This document shows, one piece after another, positions 37,985 to 47,843 of a stretch of DNA of 64,000 nucleotides. The stretch is from Pseudomonas paralactis (GTDB lineage: Bacteria; Pseudomonadota; Gammaproteobacteria; Pseudomonadales; Pseudomonadaceae). The notes beneath the pieces were generated by a model. It made no database searches and was not told the DNA's origin. It saw only the letters and a list, made by a program, of their open reading frames with translations. Position 1 is the first letter of the stretch; each line of letters starts with the position of its first letter. The stretch lies in contig NZ_JYLN01000003.1 in NCBI RefSeq assembly GCF_001439735.1, positions 372,001 to 436,000 on the forward strand, read 5' to 3'. The position numbers and the translations under genes are program-made.

Positions 37985-38162
37985 AGGCTCCCCGACAGAG
38001 CCGCTGTCGACTTAGCCCTTGAACCCGAAAGTTCAAGGTGGAAGAAGCAGTAGGCTTTAAGGCTTTCCGTCTAGCGGACATGCACACCAGCCCAACGTGC
38101 AACTTCCAGGGTAGTGCGAATCGGCTCAGGGACATCGCCGACTGGCAAACACGCCAGGGAGT
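37985..38162 (-). ncRNA. ssrS: 6S RNA
   Basis: Read on the minus strand, the region starts CTCCCTGGCGTG, contains GATGTCCCTGAGCCGA, the central GGTGTGCATGTCCG and CGGAAAGCCTTAA parts, CACCTTGAACTTTCGGGTTCAAGG, and closes with CAGCGGCTCTGTCGGGGAGC. This matches what is known of Pseudomonas 6S RNA, including the closing stem between its ends. It lies between zapA and the 5-FCL gene, the conserved gammaproteobacterial position. It binds sigma-70 RNA polymerase as an open-promoter mimic. Ends are approximate. Confidence 0.9.
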
Positions 38163-38168
38163 GGGGCG

Positions 38169-38174
38169 AGTATA
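38169..38174 (-). promoter_or_regulatory. -10 box of the 6S RNA promoter
   Basis: The minus strand reads TATACT here, 7 bases before the inferred 5' end. The -35 region would fall in the last codons of zapA (TGATTG or TTGCCG near 38188-38197). Confidence 0.55.
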
Positions 38175-38193
38175 CCTTAAACAGACTCGGCAA

Positions 38194-38511
38194 TCAGCCC
38201 TTGGGTGCGTCGGAATCGGTGGAAAGCACCAGATCCACGCGTTCGAGCAGGTCACGCACTTGCTCACGCGTCGAACCGCTGGCCTGCACATCAGGGCGTT
38301 CCTGCTTGTGCAGCAGATCGTGGGTAATGTTCAGCGCGGCCATTACGGCGATGCGGTCGGCGCCGATGACTTTGCCGCTGCTGCGGATTTCACGCATCTT
38401 GCCGTCCAGGTAACGGGCAGCGCTCACCAGATTGCTGCGTTCTTCCTGGGGGCAGATGATCGAATATTCTTTGTCGAGGATCTGCACGGTAACGCTATTG
38501 CTTGAACTCAT
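38194..38511 (-). CDS. zapA: Cell division protein ZapA
   Basis: The 105-residue protein has the ZapA N-terminal globular region (VTVQILDKEYSIICPQEERSNLVSAARYLDGKMREIR) and a C-terminal helical, coiled-coil part. ZapA cross-links FtsZ filaments at the septum. Its ATG overlaps the stop of the small coiled-coil gene upstream (ATGA). Confidence 0.95.
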   Translation of the reverse strand: MSSSNSVTVQILDKEYSIICPQEERSNLVSAARYLDGKMREIRSSGKVIGADRIAVMAALNITHDLLHKQERPDVQASGSTREQVRDLLERVDLVLSTDSDAPKG

Positions 38512-38717
38512 GAGTCTTGCTCCAGGGCCTTCAGGCGCGAAATCATCGATTCGACCTTACGCCGGGCGATTTCGTTTTTTTCAATGAGGTGAGCGCGTTC
38601 CTCGCGCCAGGTCTTTTCCTGAGCTAATAGGAGTCCGTTTTGACTCTTTAGTTGCTCGACCCGATCAATTAGCAGTTCGAGTCTGGCCATCAGCGCTTGC
38701 AGGTCGGTGTCTTCCAT
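38508..38717 (-). CDS. TIGR02449 family coiled-coil protein (ZapB-like)
   Basis: The 69-residue protein starts MEDTDLQALMARLELLIDRVEQLKSQN and is almost wholly a heptad-repeat coiled coil. This family occurs directly before zapA and is thought to be a ZapB-type division helper. The frame is open to 38750, but ATG 38717 fits the family start. Confidence 0.85.
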   Translation of the reverse strand: MEDTDLQALMARLELLIDRVEQLKSQNGLLLAQEKTWREERAHLIEKNEIARRKVESMISRLKALEQDS

Positions 38718-38855
38718 TGGGTTCCACTGGATTTGTCTGATGAATGGCAACTGCAGGATAAACGATCTGACGCCCTTGATAGTCTTGGTACGTCTGCCGG
38801 TGCTAGGATACAGCGCTCCATTCTAGACATTGCGCCGTCTGGCGCCTAGCTCACC

Positions 38856-39413
38856 ATGCCCATTCAGAATTCCCCGTACGACGCTTTTTCCAAACTGCTG
38901 AGCACCAGCGGTCACCCATGCTCGCCTGCCGAACTGCACGGCGTGCTGTTGGGCCGCAGTTGCACCGGCGTGGGCTTTGATGCCGACAACTGGCTGGCCG
39001 ACGTGGCCGAGCTGCTGGAAACCGAACCGACCGAAAACGTGCGTAACGCGCTGATTGGCCTGCAAGAGATGGTCAAGGGCGAGCTGACCGGTGATGACGT
39101 CACCGTGGTCCTGCTGCTGCCGACCGACGACGCCCCGCTCGCTGAACGCGCTGCCGCGTTGGGCCAATGGTGCCAGGGCTTCCTCCACGGTTTCGGCGTA
39201 AACGCCGGCGGCCTGGAACTGAGCACCGATGCCAAGGAAGTGCTGCAAGACCTGGCGGCCATCTCCCAGGTGCAAGATGCCCTGGAAGAATCCGAAGACG
39301 GCGAAGGCGACTACATGGAAGTAATGGAATACCTGCGCGTGGCACCGCTGCTGCTGTTCACCGAGACCAAAAAGTCCGCTGAACCGGCCGCACCCAAGCC
39401 TTCGCTGCACTAA
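38856..39413 (+). CDS. YecA/YgfB (UPF0149) family protein
   Basis: The 185-residue protein has the UPF0149 pattern: [16 protein letters not shown] and [12 protein letters not shown]. In Pseudomonas aeruginosa the YgfB homologue affects beta-lactamase expression, but that is family knowledge and cannot be read here. It is first in the ygfB-pepP-ubiH-ubiI operon, and divergent from the ZapB-like gene. Confidence 0.92.
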   Translation: MPIQNSPYDAFSKLLSTSGHPCSPAELHGVLLGRSCTGVGFDADNWLADVAELLETEPTENVRNALIGLQEMVKGELTGDDVTVVLLLPTDDAPLAERAAALGQWCQGFLHGFGVNAGGLELSTDAKEVLQDLAAISQVQDALEESEDGEGDYMEVMEYLRVAPLLLFTETKKSAEPAAPKPSLH

Positions 39414-39440
39414 GACGCAAGAAAGGAAGTCCATCTGCCC

Positions 39441-40763
39441 ATGATCCATATCCCCAAAGCGGAATACACCCGTCGCCGCAAGGCGCTCATGGCGCAGATG
39501 GAACCCAATAGCATCGCGATCCTGCCGGCCGCTGCGGTAGCGATCCGCAACCGTGATGTCGAGCATGTCTACCGCCAGGACAGCGACTTCCAGTACCTGA
39601 GCGGCTTCCCCGAGCCCGAAGCCGTGATCGTGCTGATGCCCGGCCGCCAGCACGGCGAGTACGTGTTGTTCTGCCGCGAGCGCAATGCCGAGCGCGAATT
39701 GTGGGATGGCCTGCGTGCGGGCACCGAGGGCGCGATTCGCGACTTTGGCGCTGACGACGCGTTCCCCATTACCGATATTGACGACATCCTGCCCGGCCTG
39801 ATCGAAGGCCGCGACCGGGTGTATTCAGCCATGGGCAGCAATGCCGAATTCGACCGCCATGTGATGGAGTGGATCAACGTGATCCGTTCCAAAGCGCACC
39901 TGGGCGCCCAGCCGCCGAACGAATTCGTTGCCTTGGATCATCTGCTGCACGACATGCGCCTGTATAAATCGGCGGCAGAAGTAAGGGTGATGCGTGAGGC
40001 CGCGCGCATTTCCTGCGCGGCCCATGTGCGGGCGATGCAGGCCAGCCGTGCCGGTTTGCATGAGTTCAGCCTGGAGGCCGAGCTGGATTACGAGTTCCGC
40101 AAGGGCGGTGCGAAAATGCCGGCCTACGGCTCCATCGTTGCCGCCGGGCGCAACAGCTGCATCCTGCATTACCAGCAAAATGACGCATTGCTCAAGGATG
40201 GCGACCTGGTGCTGATCGACGCCGGTTGTGAGATCGACTGCTACGCCAGCGACATCACCCGCACCTGGCCGGTCAACGGCAAGTTTTCGCCCGAACAAAA
40301 GGCGATCTACGAGATTGTGCTGGCCTCCCAGGAAGCCGCCTTTGAGCAGATCGCACCGAACAAGCATTGGAACCAGGCCCACGAGGCCACCGTGCAGGTC
40401 ATCACCGCCGGGTTGGTGAAGCTGGGGTTGCTGCACGGTGACGTTGGCGAGCTGATCGCCAGCGAAGCCTATCGCGCTTTCTACATGCACCGCGCCGGCC
40501 ATTGGCTGGGCATGGATGTACACGATGTAGGCGAGTACAAGGTCGGCGGTGAATGGCGTGTGCTGGAAGTCGGCATGGCCTTGACCGTGGAGCCGGGGAT
40601 CTATATTTCACCGGACAACCAGAACGTGGCAAAGAAATGGCGTGGCATTGGCGTACGCATCGAGGACGACGTGATAGTGACCAAGCAAGGCTGTGAAATC
40701 CTGACCGGTGCGGCGCCCAAGACCGTTGCCGAGATCGAATCGCTGATGGCGGCCGCCCGATGA
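39441..40763 (+). CDS. pepP: Xaa-Pro aminopeptidase P
   Basis: The 440-residue enzyme cleaves N-terminal residues next to proline. The pita-bread metallopeptidase ligands are visible: LIDAGCEIDCYASDITRTWP (two Asp), HRAGHWLGMDVHDVG (His), MALTVEPGIY (Glu) and RIEDDV (Glu). The N-terminal AMP_N domain has IRNRDVEHVYRQDSDFQYLSGF. It overlaps the ubiH start by 4 bases. Confidence 0.95.
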   Translation: MIHIPKAEYTRRRKALMAQMEPNSIAILPAAAVAIRNRDVEHVYRQDSDFQYLSGFPEPEAVIVLMPGRQHGEYVLFCRERNAERELWDGLRAGTEGAIRDFGADDAFPITDIDDILPGLIEGRDRVYSAMGSNAEFDRHVMEWINVIRSKAHLGAQPPNEFVALDHLLHDMRLYKSAAEVRVMREAARISCAAHVRAMQASRAGLHEFSLEAELDYEFRKGGAKMPAYGSIVAAGRNSCILHYQQNDALLKDGDLVLIDAGCEIDCYASDITRTWPVNGKFSPEQKAIYEIVLASQEAAFEQIAPNKHWNQAHEATVQVITAGLVKLGLLHGDVGELIASEAYRAFYMHRAGHWLGMDVHDVGEYKVGGEWRVLEVGMALTVEPGIYISPDNQNVAKKWRGIGVRIEDDVIVTKQGCEILTGAAPKTVAEIESLMAAAR

Positions 40764-41947
40764 GCCGGGTCAATCTGGCGATTATCGGCGGTGGTCTGGT
40801 GGGCGCCAGCCTGGCCCTGGCGTTGCAGGCCGGTGCCAAGGCGCGCGGCTGGAAGATCATGCTGATCGAACCGTTTGCCCCGGGCGACAGCTACCAACCC
40901 AGTTACGATGCGCGTTCGTCGGCGCTGTCCTTTGGTGCCCGCCAGATTTATCAGCGCCTGGGCGTATGGCAGGACATTGCCCGCCGCGCCGAGCCGATCA
41001 AGCAGATTCATGTATCGGACCGTGGGCGTTTCTCTACCGCGCGCTTGTCCGCCATGGAAGAGGGCGTACCGGCCCTGGGCTACGTGGTGGAAAACGCCTG
41101 GCTGGGCCAATGCCTGTGGCAAGGCCTGGATAAAGACGTCGTCAGCTGGCGCTGCCCCGCGCAAGTCACACGCATGGAGCCGCTGCCCGATGGCTATCGC
41201 CTGACGCTCGACGATGAAACCGTACTGGAATGCGATCTCGCGGTGTTGGCCGACGGCGGCCGCTCCGGTTTGCGTGAGCAACTGGGCATTGGCGTCAAAA
41301 CCCGGCCTTACAACCAGAGCGCCCTGATCGCCAATATCACCCCGAGCGAAGCCCACAATGGCGAAGCGTTCGAACGTTTCACCGATGAAGGGCCGATGGC
41401 CTTGTTGCCGCTGCCGGACAACCGTTGCGCACTGGTCTGGACCCGCATCGGCATGGACGCCCAGCGCCTGGCCGACCTCGACGAGCGCAGTTTCCTGAGT
41501 GAGTTGCAGGGCGTGTTCGGTTATCGCCTGGGCACCCTCAAGCAAGTGGGCGCCCGACATTTGTACCCGCTGACCCTGGTGGAAGCCGAAGAGCAAGTGC
41601 GCTCTCATCTTGCAGTCCTCGGCAATGCCGCCCACAGCCTGCACCCGATTGCCGGGCAGGGTTTCAACCTGTCCCTGCGCGATGCCAATGCCCTGGCCGA
41701 AGCTTTGCTGGCCGGGCCTGCGGTGCCAGGTGACCTGGCGACCTTGCAAGGCTATCGCGAGCGCCAGCGCCTCGACCAACAACTGACCGTAGGCTTTTCC
41801 GACCAGGTCACACGCCTGTTTGGCAGCGGCCAGCCGTTAATGGCGCTGGGCCGTAACCTGGGCCTGCTCGGCCTGGATCTGTTGCCGCCGGCCAAACGCT
41901 GGTTCGCCCGCCAGGCCATGGGTCTGGGCACGCGCTCCGATGTCTGA
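40760..41947 (+). CDS. ubiH: 2-octaprenyl-6-methoxyphenyl hydroxylase
   Basis: The 395-residue FAD monooxygenase of ubiquinone synthesis has the dinucleotide fold IIGGGLVGASLALAL at the N-terminus, the DG motif LAVLADGGRSGLR, and the C-terminal FAD motif LGNAAHSLHPIAGQGFNLSLRDANALAE. Order after pepP is conserved in Gammaproteobacteria. Confidence 0.95.
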   Translation: MSRVNLAIIGGGLVGASLALALQAGAKARGWKIMLIEPFAPGDSYQPSYDARSSALSFGARQIYQRLGVWQDIARRAEPIKQIHVSDRGRFSTARLSAMEEGVPALGYVVENAWLGQCLWQGLDKDVVSWRCPAQVTRMEPLPDGYRLTLDDETVLECDLAVLADGGRSGLREQLGIGVKTRPYNQSALIANITPSEAHNGEAFERFTDEGPMALLPLPDNRCALVWTRIGMDAQRLADLDERSFLSELQGVFGYRLGTLKQVGARHLYPLTLVEAEEQVRSHLAVLGNAAHSLHPIAGQGFNLSLRDANALAEALLAGPAVPGDLATLQGYRERQRLDQQLTVGFSDQVTRLFGSGQPLMALGRNLGLLGLDLLPPAKRWFARQAMGLGTRSDV

Positions 41948-42002
41948 GCCGGCCCATCATTTTATTTGCGGCCTGTGCCGCACACGAGACAAGGCTTAAA
42001 GC

Positions 42003-43226
42003 ATGGACATGCGCGCAGATGTGCTGATTGTCGGGGCCGGAATGGTCGGAAGCGCCCTGGCGCTGGCGTTGCAGGGCAGTGGCTTGCAGGTGCTGCTGCT
42101 CGACGGCAGCCCGTTGAGCGTCAAGCCGTTTGAGTCGGCTGCGGCGTTTGAACCTCGGGTGAGCGCGTTGTCGGCGGCCAGCCAGCGCATTCTTGAGCGC
42201 CTGGGCGTGTGGGACGGCATCGTAGAGCGGCGTGCCAGCCCTTACGGCGAAATGCAGGTGTGGGACGGCAGCGGTACCGGGCAGATCCACTTCTCGGCGG
42301 CCAGTGTGCATGCCGAGGTGCTCGGGCATATCGTCGAAAACCGCGTGGTGCAGGATGCCTTGCTGGATCGCCTGCATGACTGCGACCTCGGCCTGCTGGC
42401 CAATGCGCGCCTGGAACAGATGCGCCGCTCCGGCGATGACTGGCTGCTGACCCTGGCTGACGGTCGCAAGTTGCGTGCGCCGCTGGTAGTGGCCGCCGAT
42501 GGCGCCAACTCCGCCGTACGCCGCCTGACCGGCACCCCGACCCGCGAGTGGGATTACCTGCATAACGCCATTGTCACCAGCGTGCGCAGCAGCCAGCCAC
42601 ACCAGCGCACGGCGTGGCAACGCTTTACCGATACCGGCCCGCTGGCGTTCCTGCCGCTGGTGCGCGATGGGCAGGAAGATTGGTGTTCGATCGTCTGGTC
42701 GACCACGCCCGCCGAATCCGAGCGCTTGATGGCGCTGGATGATGAAAGCTTCTGCCGGGAACTGGAGCGTGCCTTTGAGGGGCGCCTGGGCACTGTGATC
42801 AGCGCTGACCCCCGCATTTGCGTGCCGTTGCGCCAGCGCCATGCCAAACGCTACGTGGCCGAGGGCCTGGCGCTGATCGGCGATGCTGCCCACGTGATTC
42901 ACCCGTTGGCGGGGCAGGGCGTTAACCTGGGCTTTCTTGATGCGGCGGTGCTGGCCGAAGTGCTGCTGGCGGCAACTGAGCGCGGCGAGCGCCTGGCCGA
43001 TGTGAAAGTGCTGAGCCGTTACGAGCGACGTCGCATGCCCCACAACCTGGCGCTGATGGCGGCGATGGAAGGCTTCGAGCGCTTGTTCCAGGCCGATCAA
43101 CTGCCGCTGCGCTGGTTGCGTAATGCGGGTTTGAAAATCGTCGACCAGATGCCCGAAGCCAAGGCGGTGTTTGTGCGCCAGGCACTGGGTTTGACTGGCG
43201 ATCTTCCCGAACTCGCCAAACCCTGA
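42003..43226 (+). CDS. ubiI: 2-octaprenylphenol hydroxylase-like FAD monooxygenase
   Basis: The 407-residue paralogue of UbiH has LIVGAGMVGSALALAL, VVAADGANSAVRRL, and IGDAAHVIHPLAGQGVNLGFLDAAVLAE. In this position it is the VisC/UbiI-type C5-hydroxylase of ubiquinone synthesis. Assignment between UbiI and close relatives is by context. Confidence 0.88.
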   Translation: MDMRADVLIVGAGMVGSALALALQGSGLQVLLLDGSPLSVKPFESAAAFEPRVSALSAASQRILERLGVWDGIVERRASPYGEMQVWDGSGTGQIHFSAASVHAEVLGHIVENRVVQDALLDRLHDCDLGLLANARLEQMRRSGDDWLLTLADGRKLRAPLVVAADGANSAVRRLTGTPTREWDYLHNAIVTSVRSSQPHQRTAWQRFTDTGPLAFLPLVRDGQEDWCSIVWSTTPAESERLMALDDESFCRELERAFEGRLGTVISADPRICVPLRQRHAKRYVAEGLALIGDAAHVIHPLAGQGVNLGFLDAAVLAEVLLAATERGERLADVKVLSRYERRRMPHNLALMAAMEGFERLFQADQLPLRWLRNAGLKIVDQMPEAKAVFVRQALGLTGDLPELAKP

Positions 43227-43244
43227 ACTGACAATACAACCCTC

Positions 43245-43276
43245 TGTGGGAGCCGGGCTTGCCCGCGATGAGGCCG
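43245..43276. repeat. Single REP arm
   Basis: TGTGGGAGCCGGGCTTGCCCGCGATGAGGC occurs without its inverted partner, between ubiI and the iron-binding-protein gene. Confidence 0.75.
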
Positions 43277-43388
43277 TCAGCTCCAGCGCATATTCTGGCT
43301 GTGCAACATCTGGTAACGCCTCCGCCGAGCGTTACCAAATGTGAGTCCTTATCATTTGCCCTCAATTTGCAAATGAGAGACCGCACCC

Positions 43389-44393
43389 ATGTTGGCACCC
43401 AAGCGCCTCCTGACTGCCCTGGCACTCACCCTGATCGGCAGCACCACCGTGCAGGCGGCCGACGAAGTCGTGGTCTACTCCTCGCGAATCGACGAGTTGA
43501 TCAAGCCGGTATTCGACGCCTACACCAAGAAGACCGGGGTGCAGGTCAAGTTCATCACCGACAAGGAAGCGCCGCTGATGCAGCGCATCAAGGCTGAGGG
43601 CGAGAACGCCACCGCCGATCTGCTGCTCACCGTTGACGCCGGCAACCTCTGGCAGGCCGAGCAAATGGGCATCCTGCAACCGTTCACTTCCGCCGTCATC
43701 GACAAGAATATCCCGCTGCAGTATCGCTCGTCGGCCCACGCCTGGACCGGCTTGAGCCTGCGCGCGCGCACCATCGCCTACTCCACCGACCGGGTCAAAC
43801 CAGGCGAACTGACCACCTACGAAGCCCTGGCCGACAAGCAATGGGAAGGCCGCCTGTGCCTGCGCACGGCGAAAAAAGTCTACAACCAGTCACTCACCGC
43901 CACCTTGATCGAAACCCATGGCGCGGCCAAGACCGAAGAGATCGTCAAAGGCTGGGTCAACAACCTGTCCACCGACGTGTTCTCCGATGATATCGCCGTG
44001 CTGGAAGCCATCAATGCGGGGCAGTGCGACGTGGGTATCGTCAACACCTACTACTACGGTCGCCTGCACAAGCAGAAGCCGGATTTGGCCGTCAAACTGT
44101 TCTGGCCGAACCAGGGCGACCGTGGCGTGCATGTGAACCTGTCGGGCATAGGCCTGACCAGGCACGCGCCGCACCCGCAAGCGGCCAAGGCACTGGTGGA
44201 GTGGATGACCACGCCAGAGGCGCAGAAGATCTTTGCCGACGTGAACCAGGAGTTCCCGGCCAACCCGGCGGTACCGCCGTCGGCGGAAGTAGCGAGTTGG
44301 GGCAAGTTCGTGGCCGATACCTTGCCGGTGGAAGTGGCGGGCAAGCGCCAGGCCGAAGCCATTCGCCTGATGGATCGCGCTGGCTGGAACTGA
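43389..44393 (+). CDS. Iron(III) ABC transporter periplasmic binding protein
   Basis: The 334-residue protein has a signal peptide ([18 protein letters not shown]) and the FbpA/HitA/FutA pattern: [33 protein letters not shown], and the double-tyrosine iron ligand region NTYYYGRL. It binds ferric iron in the periplasm. A permease gene follows after a REP pair, but no ATPase gene is found. Confidence 0.92.
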   Translation: MLAPKRLLTALALTLIGSTTVQAADEVVVYSSRIDELIKPVFDAYTKKTGVQVKFITDKEAPLMQRIKAEGENATADLLLTVDAGNLWQAEQMGILQPFTSAVIDKNIPLQYRSSAHAWTGLSLRARTIAYSTDRVKPGELTTYEALADKQWEGRLCLRTAKKVYNQSLTATLIETHGAAKTEEIVKGWVNNLSTDVFSDDIAVLEAINAGQCDVGIVNTYYYGRLHKQKPDLAVKLFWPNQGDRGVHVNLSGIGLTRHAPHPQAAKALVEWMTTPEAQKIFADVNQEFPANPAVPPSAEVASWGKFVADTLPVEVAGKRQAEAIRLMDRAGWN

Positions 44394-44418
44394 GTTTGTA
44401 AATTGCCTCAGATCAAAT

Positions 44419-44506
44419 GTGGGAGGGGGCTTGCCCCCGATAGCGGTGTATCAGTCTAATCGTCACTGACTGGCACTCCGCCATCGGGAGCAAGCCCCCT
44501 CCCACA
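44419..44506. repeat. REP pair
   Basis: Inverted arms GTGGGAGGGGGCTTGCCCCCGAT and ATCGGGAGCAAGCCCCCTCCCAC lie between co-directional binding protein and permease genes, an unusual placement that could lower permease expression. Confidence 0.9.
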
Positions 44507-44551
44507 TTGTTTTGTGTTTGTCTCCAATAGTCTGTGCATAGAGAGCTTCCC

Positions 44552-46168
44552 TTGGCCCACCCCGCCCAACGCCGCTGGTACCTGCCGGTCTTCTCCGTCG
44601 CCGCCTTGGTGTTGTTGCCGCTGAGTGTGCTGCTGTTGTCCTGGCAAAGCATCGACCACCAGATCTGGTCCCACCTCTGGGACACCCAGATGCCGCGCTT
44701 GCTGGGCAATACCCTGACCCTGGTACTTGGCGTCGGTATCGGCGTGACGCTGCTGGGTGTGAGCCTGGCCTGGCTGACCAGTCTTTGCGAATTCCCCGGG
44801 CGGCGCTGGCTTGATTGGGCCTTGATGCTGCCCTTTGCGATTCCAGCCTATGTGCTGGCCTTTGTATTTGTGGGCCTGCTGGATTTTGCCGGTCCCGTGC
44901 AAACCCTGCTGCGCGAATGGTTTGGCACAGGGCTGCGGTTGCCGCGGGTGCGCTCCACCAGCGGCGTAGTCATCGTGTTGGTGCTGGTGTTCTATCCCTA
45001 TGTCTACCTGCTGGCACGTTCTGCGTTTCTGGCTCAGGGCAAGGGTTTGATGGAGGCGGCGCGGGTGTTGGGGCAATCGCCCTGGCAAGCGTTCTGGCGC
45101 GTGGCGTTGCCGATGGCGCGGCCAGCGATTGGTGCCGGTGTGGCCCTTGCGTTGATGGAGACCCTGGCGGATTTCGGCGCCGTCTCGGTGTTCAACTTCG
45201 ACACCTTCACCACGGCTATCTACAAAACCTGGTACGGCTTTTTCAGTCTTTCCAGCGCCGCTCAACTGGCCAGCCTGTTGCTGCTGGTGGTGATGCTGGT
45301 GCTGTATGGCGAGCGGCGTGCGCGCGGTGCCAGCCGACCGAGCAATGAGCGCCCGCGCGGCAAGGCGTTGTACCACTTGCGTGGGCTGAAGGCCGTGGCG
45401 GCCAGCGCTTGGTGCGGCCTGGTATTCGCTTGTGCATTTGTGATCCCGATGCTGCAACTGGTGGCCTGGTTCTGGCAACGCGGGCGCTTCGACCTGGATG
45501 AGCGCTACACGGGCCTGATCATCCACACCCTCTACCTGGGCGGTATCGCCGCGCTGATTACGGTCAGCGTGGCAATGATCCTGGCCTTTGCCAACCGCCT
45601 GGCGCCGACCCGGGCGATTCGCTCCGGCATCAGCCTGGCCAATGTCGGTTATGCCTTGCCGGGCTCGGTGCTGGCGGTGTCGATCATGCTGGCGTTCAGC
45701 TACCTGGACCGCGAGCTGGTGGTGCCGGTGTCCGGCTGGCTGGGAGGCGCGGGCAAGCCCTTGCTGCTGGGCAGCCTGTCGGCACTGGTGCTGGCTTATC
45801 TGGTGCGGTTCGTGGCGGTGGCCTATGGGCCGTTGGAAAACAGCCTGGCGCGCATTCGCCCGTCATTGCCCGAAGCTGCACGCAGCCTGGGGGTGAGCGG
45901 TCCACGACTGTTTTGCAAAGTGTATCTGCCGTTGTTGTTGCCCGGCACCTTGAGCGCGGCGTTGCTGGTGTTTGTGGATGTGCTCAAGGAAATGCCCGCG
46001 ACGTTGCTGATGCGCCCCTTTGGCTGGGACACCCTGGCGGTCCGCATCTTTGAAATGACCAGTGAAGGCGAATGGGCGCGGGCTTCTTTGCCGGCGCTGA
46101 CCCTGGTGCTGGTCGGGCTGTTACCGGTCATCGGGCTGATTCGTCGCTCTGCCCGACAAATCGGTTAG
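44552..46168 (+). CDS. Iron(III) ABC transporter permease (FbpB-type)
   Basis: The 538-residue protein has a duplicated permease fold with about twelve helices. Each half carries a BPD-type EAA loop (MEAARVLGQSPWQAFWRVALPMARP and PEAARSLGVSGPRLFCKVYLPLLLPG). It imports iron delivered by the upstream binding protein. The start is either TTG 44552 (AGAG upstream, N-terminus MAHPAQRRWY) or GTG 44534. Confidence 0.9.
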   Translation: MAHPAQRRWYLPVFSVAALVLLPLSVLLLSWQSIDHQIWSHLWDTQMPRLLGNTLTLVLGVGIGVTLLGVSLAWLTSLCEFPGRRWLDWALMLPFAIPAYVLAFVFVGLLDFAGPVQTLLREWFGTGLRLPRVRSTSGVVIVLVLVFYPYVYLLARSAFLAQGKGLMEAARVLGQSPWQAFWRVALPMARPAIGAGVALALMETLADFGAVSVFNFDTFTTAIYKTWYGFFSLSSAAQLASLLLLVVMLVLYGERRARGASRPSNERPRGKALYHLRGLKAVAASAWCGLVFACAFVIPMLQLVAWFWQRGRFDLDERYTGLIIHTLYLGGIAALITVSVAMILAFANRLAPTRAIRSGISLANVGYALPGSVLAVSIMLAFSYLDRELVVPVSGWLGGAGKPLLLGSLSALVLAYLVRFVAVAYGPLENSLARIRPSLPEAARSLGVSGPRLFCKVYLPLLLPGTLSAALLVFVDVLKEMPATLLMRPFGWDTLAVRIFEMTSEGEWARASLPALTLVLVGLLPVIGLIRRSARQIG

Positions 46169-46324
46169 GTGCCAGTCCTACGGCTTGAGGCTACAATGCG
46201 CGGCATTCGGTGCGCTCCGTCTTTCGGATCGACCTGCTGTATGTGGCTGCGGGCCTTGTAAATCAAGGTGTTCGGCGCAAGTGGCAGCTCTGCGCACCTT
46301 CGCCAAGCCCGGAAGGAGAAACCC

Positions 46325-47407
46325 ATGGGACAGCGTACGCCTTTGTATGACCTGCATCTCGCCCTCGGCGCGAAAATGGTCGATTTTGGCGGTTGGGATA
46401 TGCCTTTGCATTACGGCTCGCAGGTTGAAGAACACCATCAGGTGCGGCGCGACTGCGGGGTGTTTGATGTATCTCATATGACCGTAATCGATGTCACCGG
46501 CCCTCAGGCCAAGGAATGGCTTCAGCACCTGCTGGCCAATGACGTCGATCGATTGCACGGCTGCGGCCGTGCGCTGTACAGCGCCATGCTCAACGAGCAG
46601 GGCGGGGTGGTGGACGACATGATCGTCTACCGCACCGAAACCGCTTACCGGTTGGTGGTCAATGCCGCCACCCGCGATCAGGATATGGCCTGGATGCAGG
46701 CGCAACTGGGCGATTACCAGGTGCAGCTGCATGAGCGGTCCGAGTTGGCCATGCTCGCCATCCAGGGCCCCCACGCCCGGCATAAAATCGCCGAACTGGT
46801 GACCCAGTCCCGTGGCAACCTGATCCACCAGCTCAAGCCGTTCGAAGGCCACGCCGACGGCGACTGGTTTATCGCCCGTACCGGCTACACCGGTGAAGAC
46901 GGCCTGGAGATTGTGCTGCCCGCTGATCAGGCACCGGGGTTTTTCAACGATCTTGTAGGAGCCGGTATTTCTCCCATCGGCCTCGGCGCCCGCGATACCT
47001 TGCGCCTGGAGGCCGGCATGAACCTGTACGGCCAGGATATCCATCAGCAAGTATCGCCCCTGGCGGCCAATATGGCCTGGAGCATCGCCTGGGAACCTGC
47101 CGGGCGCAATTTCATCGGTCGTGCCGCGCTGGAAGCGGAAAAGGCGGCCGGTGTGCAGTTCAAATTGGTCGGGCTGGTGCTGGAAGAGCGTGGGGTTTTA
47201 CGCGCTCATCAGGTGGTTCGTATCGCCAATGTTGGCGAAGGAGAGATCACCAGTGGTAGTTTCTCGCCTACGCTGAGCAAATCCATTGCCCTGGCGCGCG
47301 TACCGGCGGCGACTGCCGACCGGGCCGAAGTGGAAATCCGCGGCAAGTGGTACCCGGTTCGAGTGGTCAAGCCGACCTTCGTACGCCATGGCAAAACCTT
47401 GATCTAA
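46325..47407 (+). CDS. gcvT: Glycine cleavage system T protein (aminomethyltransferase)
   Basis: The 360-residue protein transfers the aminomethyl carbon to tetrahydrofolate. Family stretches: RTPLYDLHLALGAKMVDFGGWDMPLHYGSQVEEHHQVR, VFDVSHM, and FIARTGYTGEDGLEIVLP. ATG 46325 has a strong GGAGA upstream; the frame opens at 46268. It is followed by gcvH, but gcvP is not here. Confidence 0.96.
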   Translation: MGQRTPLYDLHLALGAKMVDFGGWDMPLHYGSQVEEHHQVRRDCGVFDVSHMTVIDVTGPQAKEWLQHLLANDVDRLHGCGRALYSAMLNEQGGVVDDMIVYRTETAYRLVVNAATRDQDMAWMQAQLGDYQVQLHERSELAMLAIQGPHARHKIAELVTQSRGNLIHQLKPFEGHADGDWFIARTGYTGEDGLEIVLPADQAPGFFNDLVGAGISPIGLGARDTLRLEAGMNLYGQDIHQQVSPLAANMAWSIAWEPAGRNFIGRAALEAEKAAGVQFKLVGLVLEERGVLRAHQVVRIANVGEGEITSGSFSPTLSKSIALARVPAATADRAEVEIRGKWYPVRVVKPTFVRHGKTLI

Positions 47408-47459
47408 CTATTTCCGGCAGGCCAATGGCCGCTGACATTTCTTCTTGAGGACACAGACT

Positions 47460-47843
47460 ATGAGCAATATCCCTGCCGACCTGCGTTTTGCCGAAAGTCA
47501 CGAATGGGCCCGTCTGGAAGCTGATGGCACTGTGACCGTCGGGATCTCCGACCATGCACAGGAAGCTTTGGGTGATGTGGTGTTTGTTGAACTGACTGAA
47601 GTGGGCAAGGTGTTTGCCGCTGAAGATCAGGCGGGGGTGGTGGAGTCGGTCAAGGCAGCTTCGGATATCTACTCACCGATTGCCGGCGAAGTGATTGCCG
47701 TCAACGAAGAGCTGAGTGGCAGCCCTGAGCTGCTGAACTCCGACCCTTACGGCGCCTGGATCTTTAAGCTCAAGCCAAGCAACAAGGCTGAACTGGACAA
47801 ACTGCTGGATGCCGCCGGCTACAAAGCCGCCATCGGCGACTAA
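47460..47843 (+). CDS. gcvH: Glycine cleavage system H protein
   Basis: The 127-residue lipoyl carrier has the lipoylation site in [19 protein letters not shown]. It shuttles the aminomethyl group between GcvP and GcvT. A GAGG lies before the ATG at 47460. After it comes a REP pair and an unrelated convergent gene. Confidence 0.97.
   Translation: MSNIPADLRFAESHEWARLEADGTVTVGISDHAQEALGDVVFVELTEVGKVFAAEDQAGVVESVKAASDIYSPIAGEVIAVNEELSGSPELLNSDPYGAWIFKLKPSNKAELDKLLDAAGYKAAIGD

Noticed and set aside
46170..46324. Glycine riboswitch before gcvT
   Set aside because: The leader lacks the tandem aptamer motifs expected of a glycine riboswitch.
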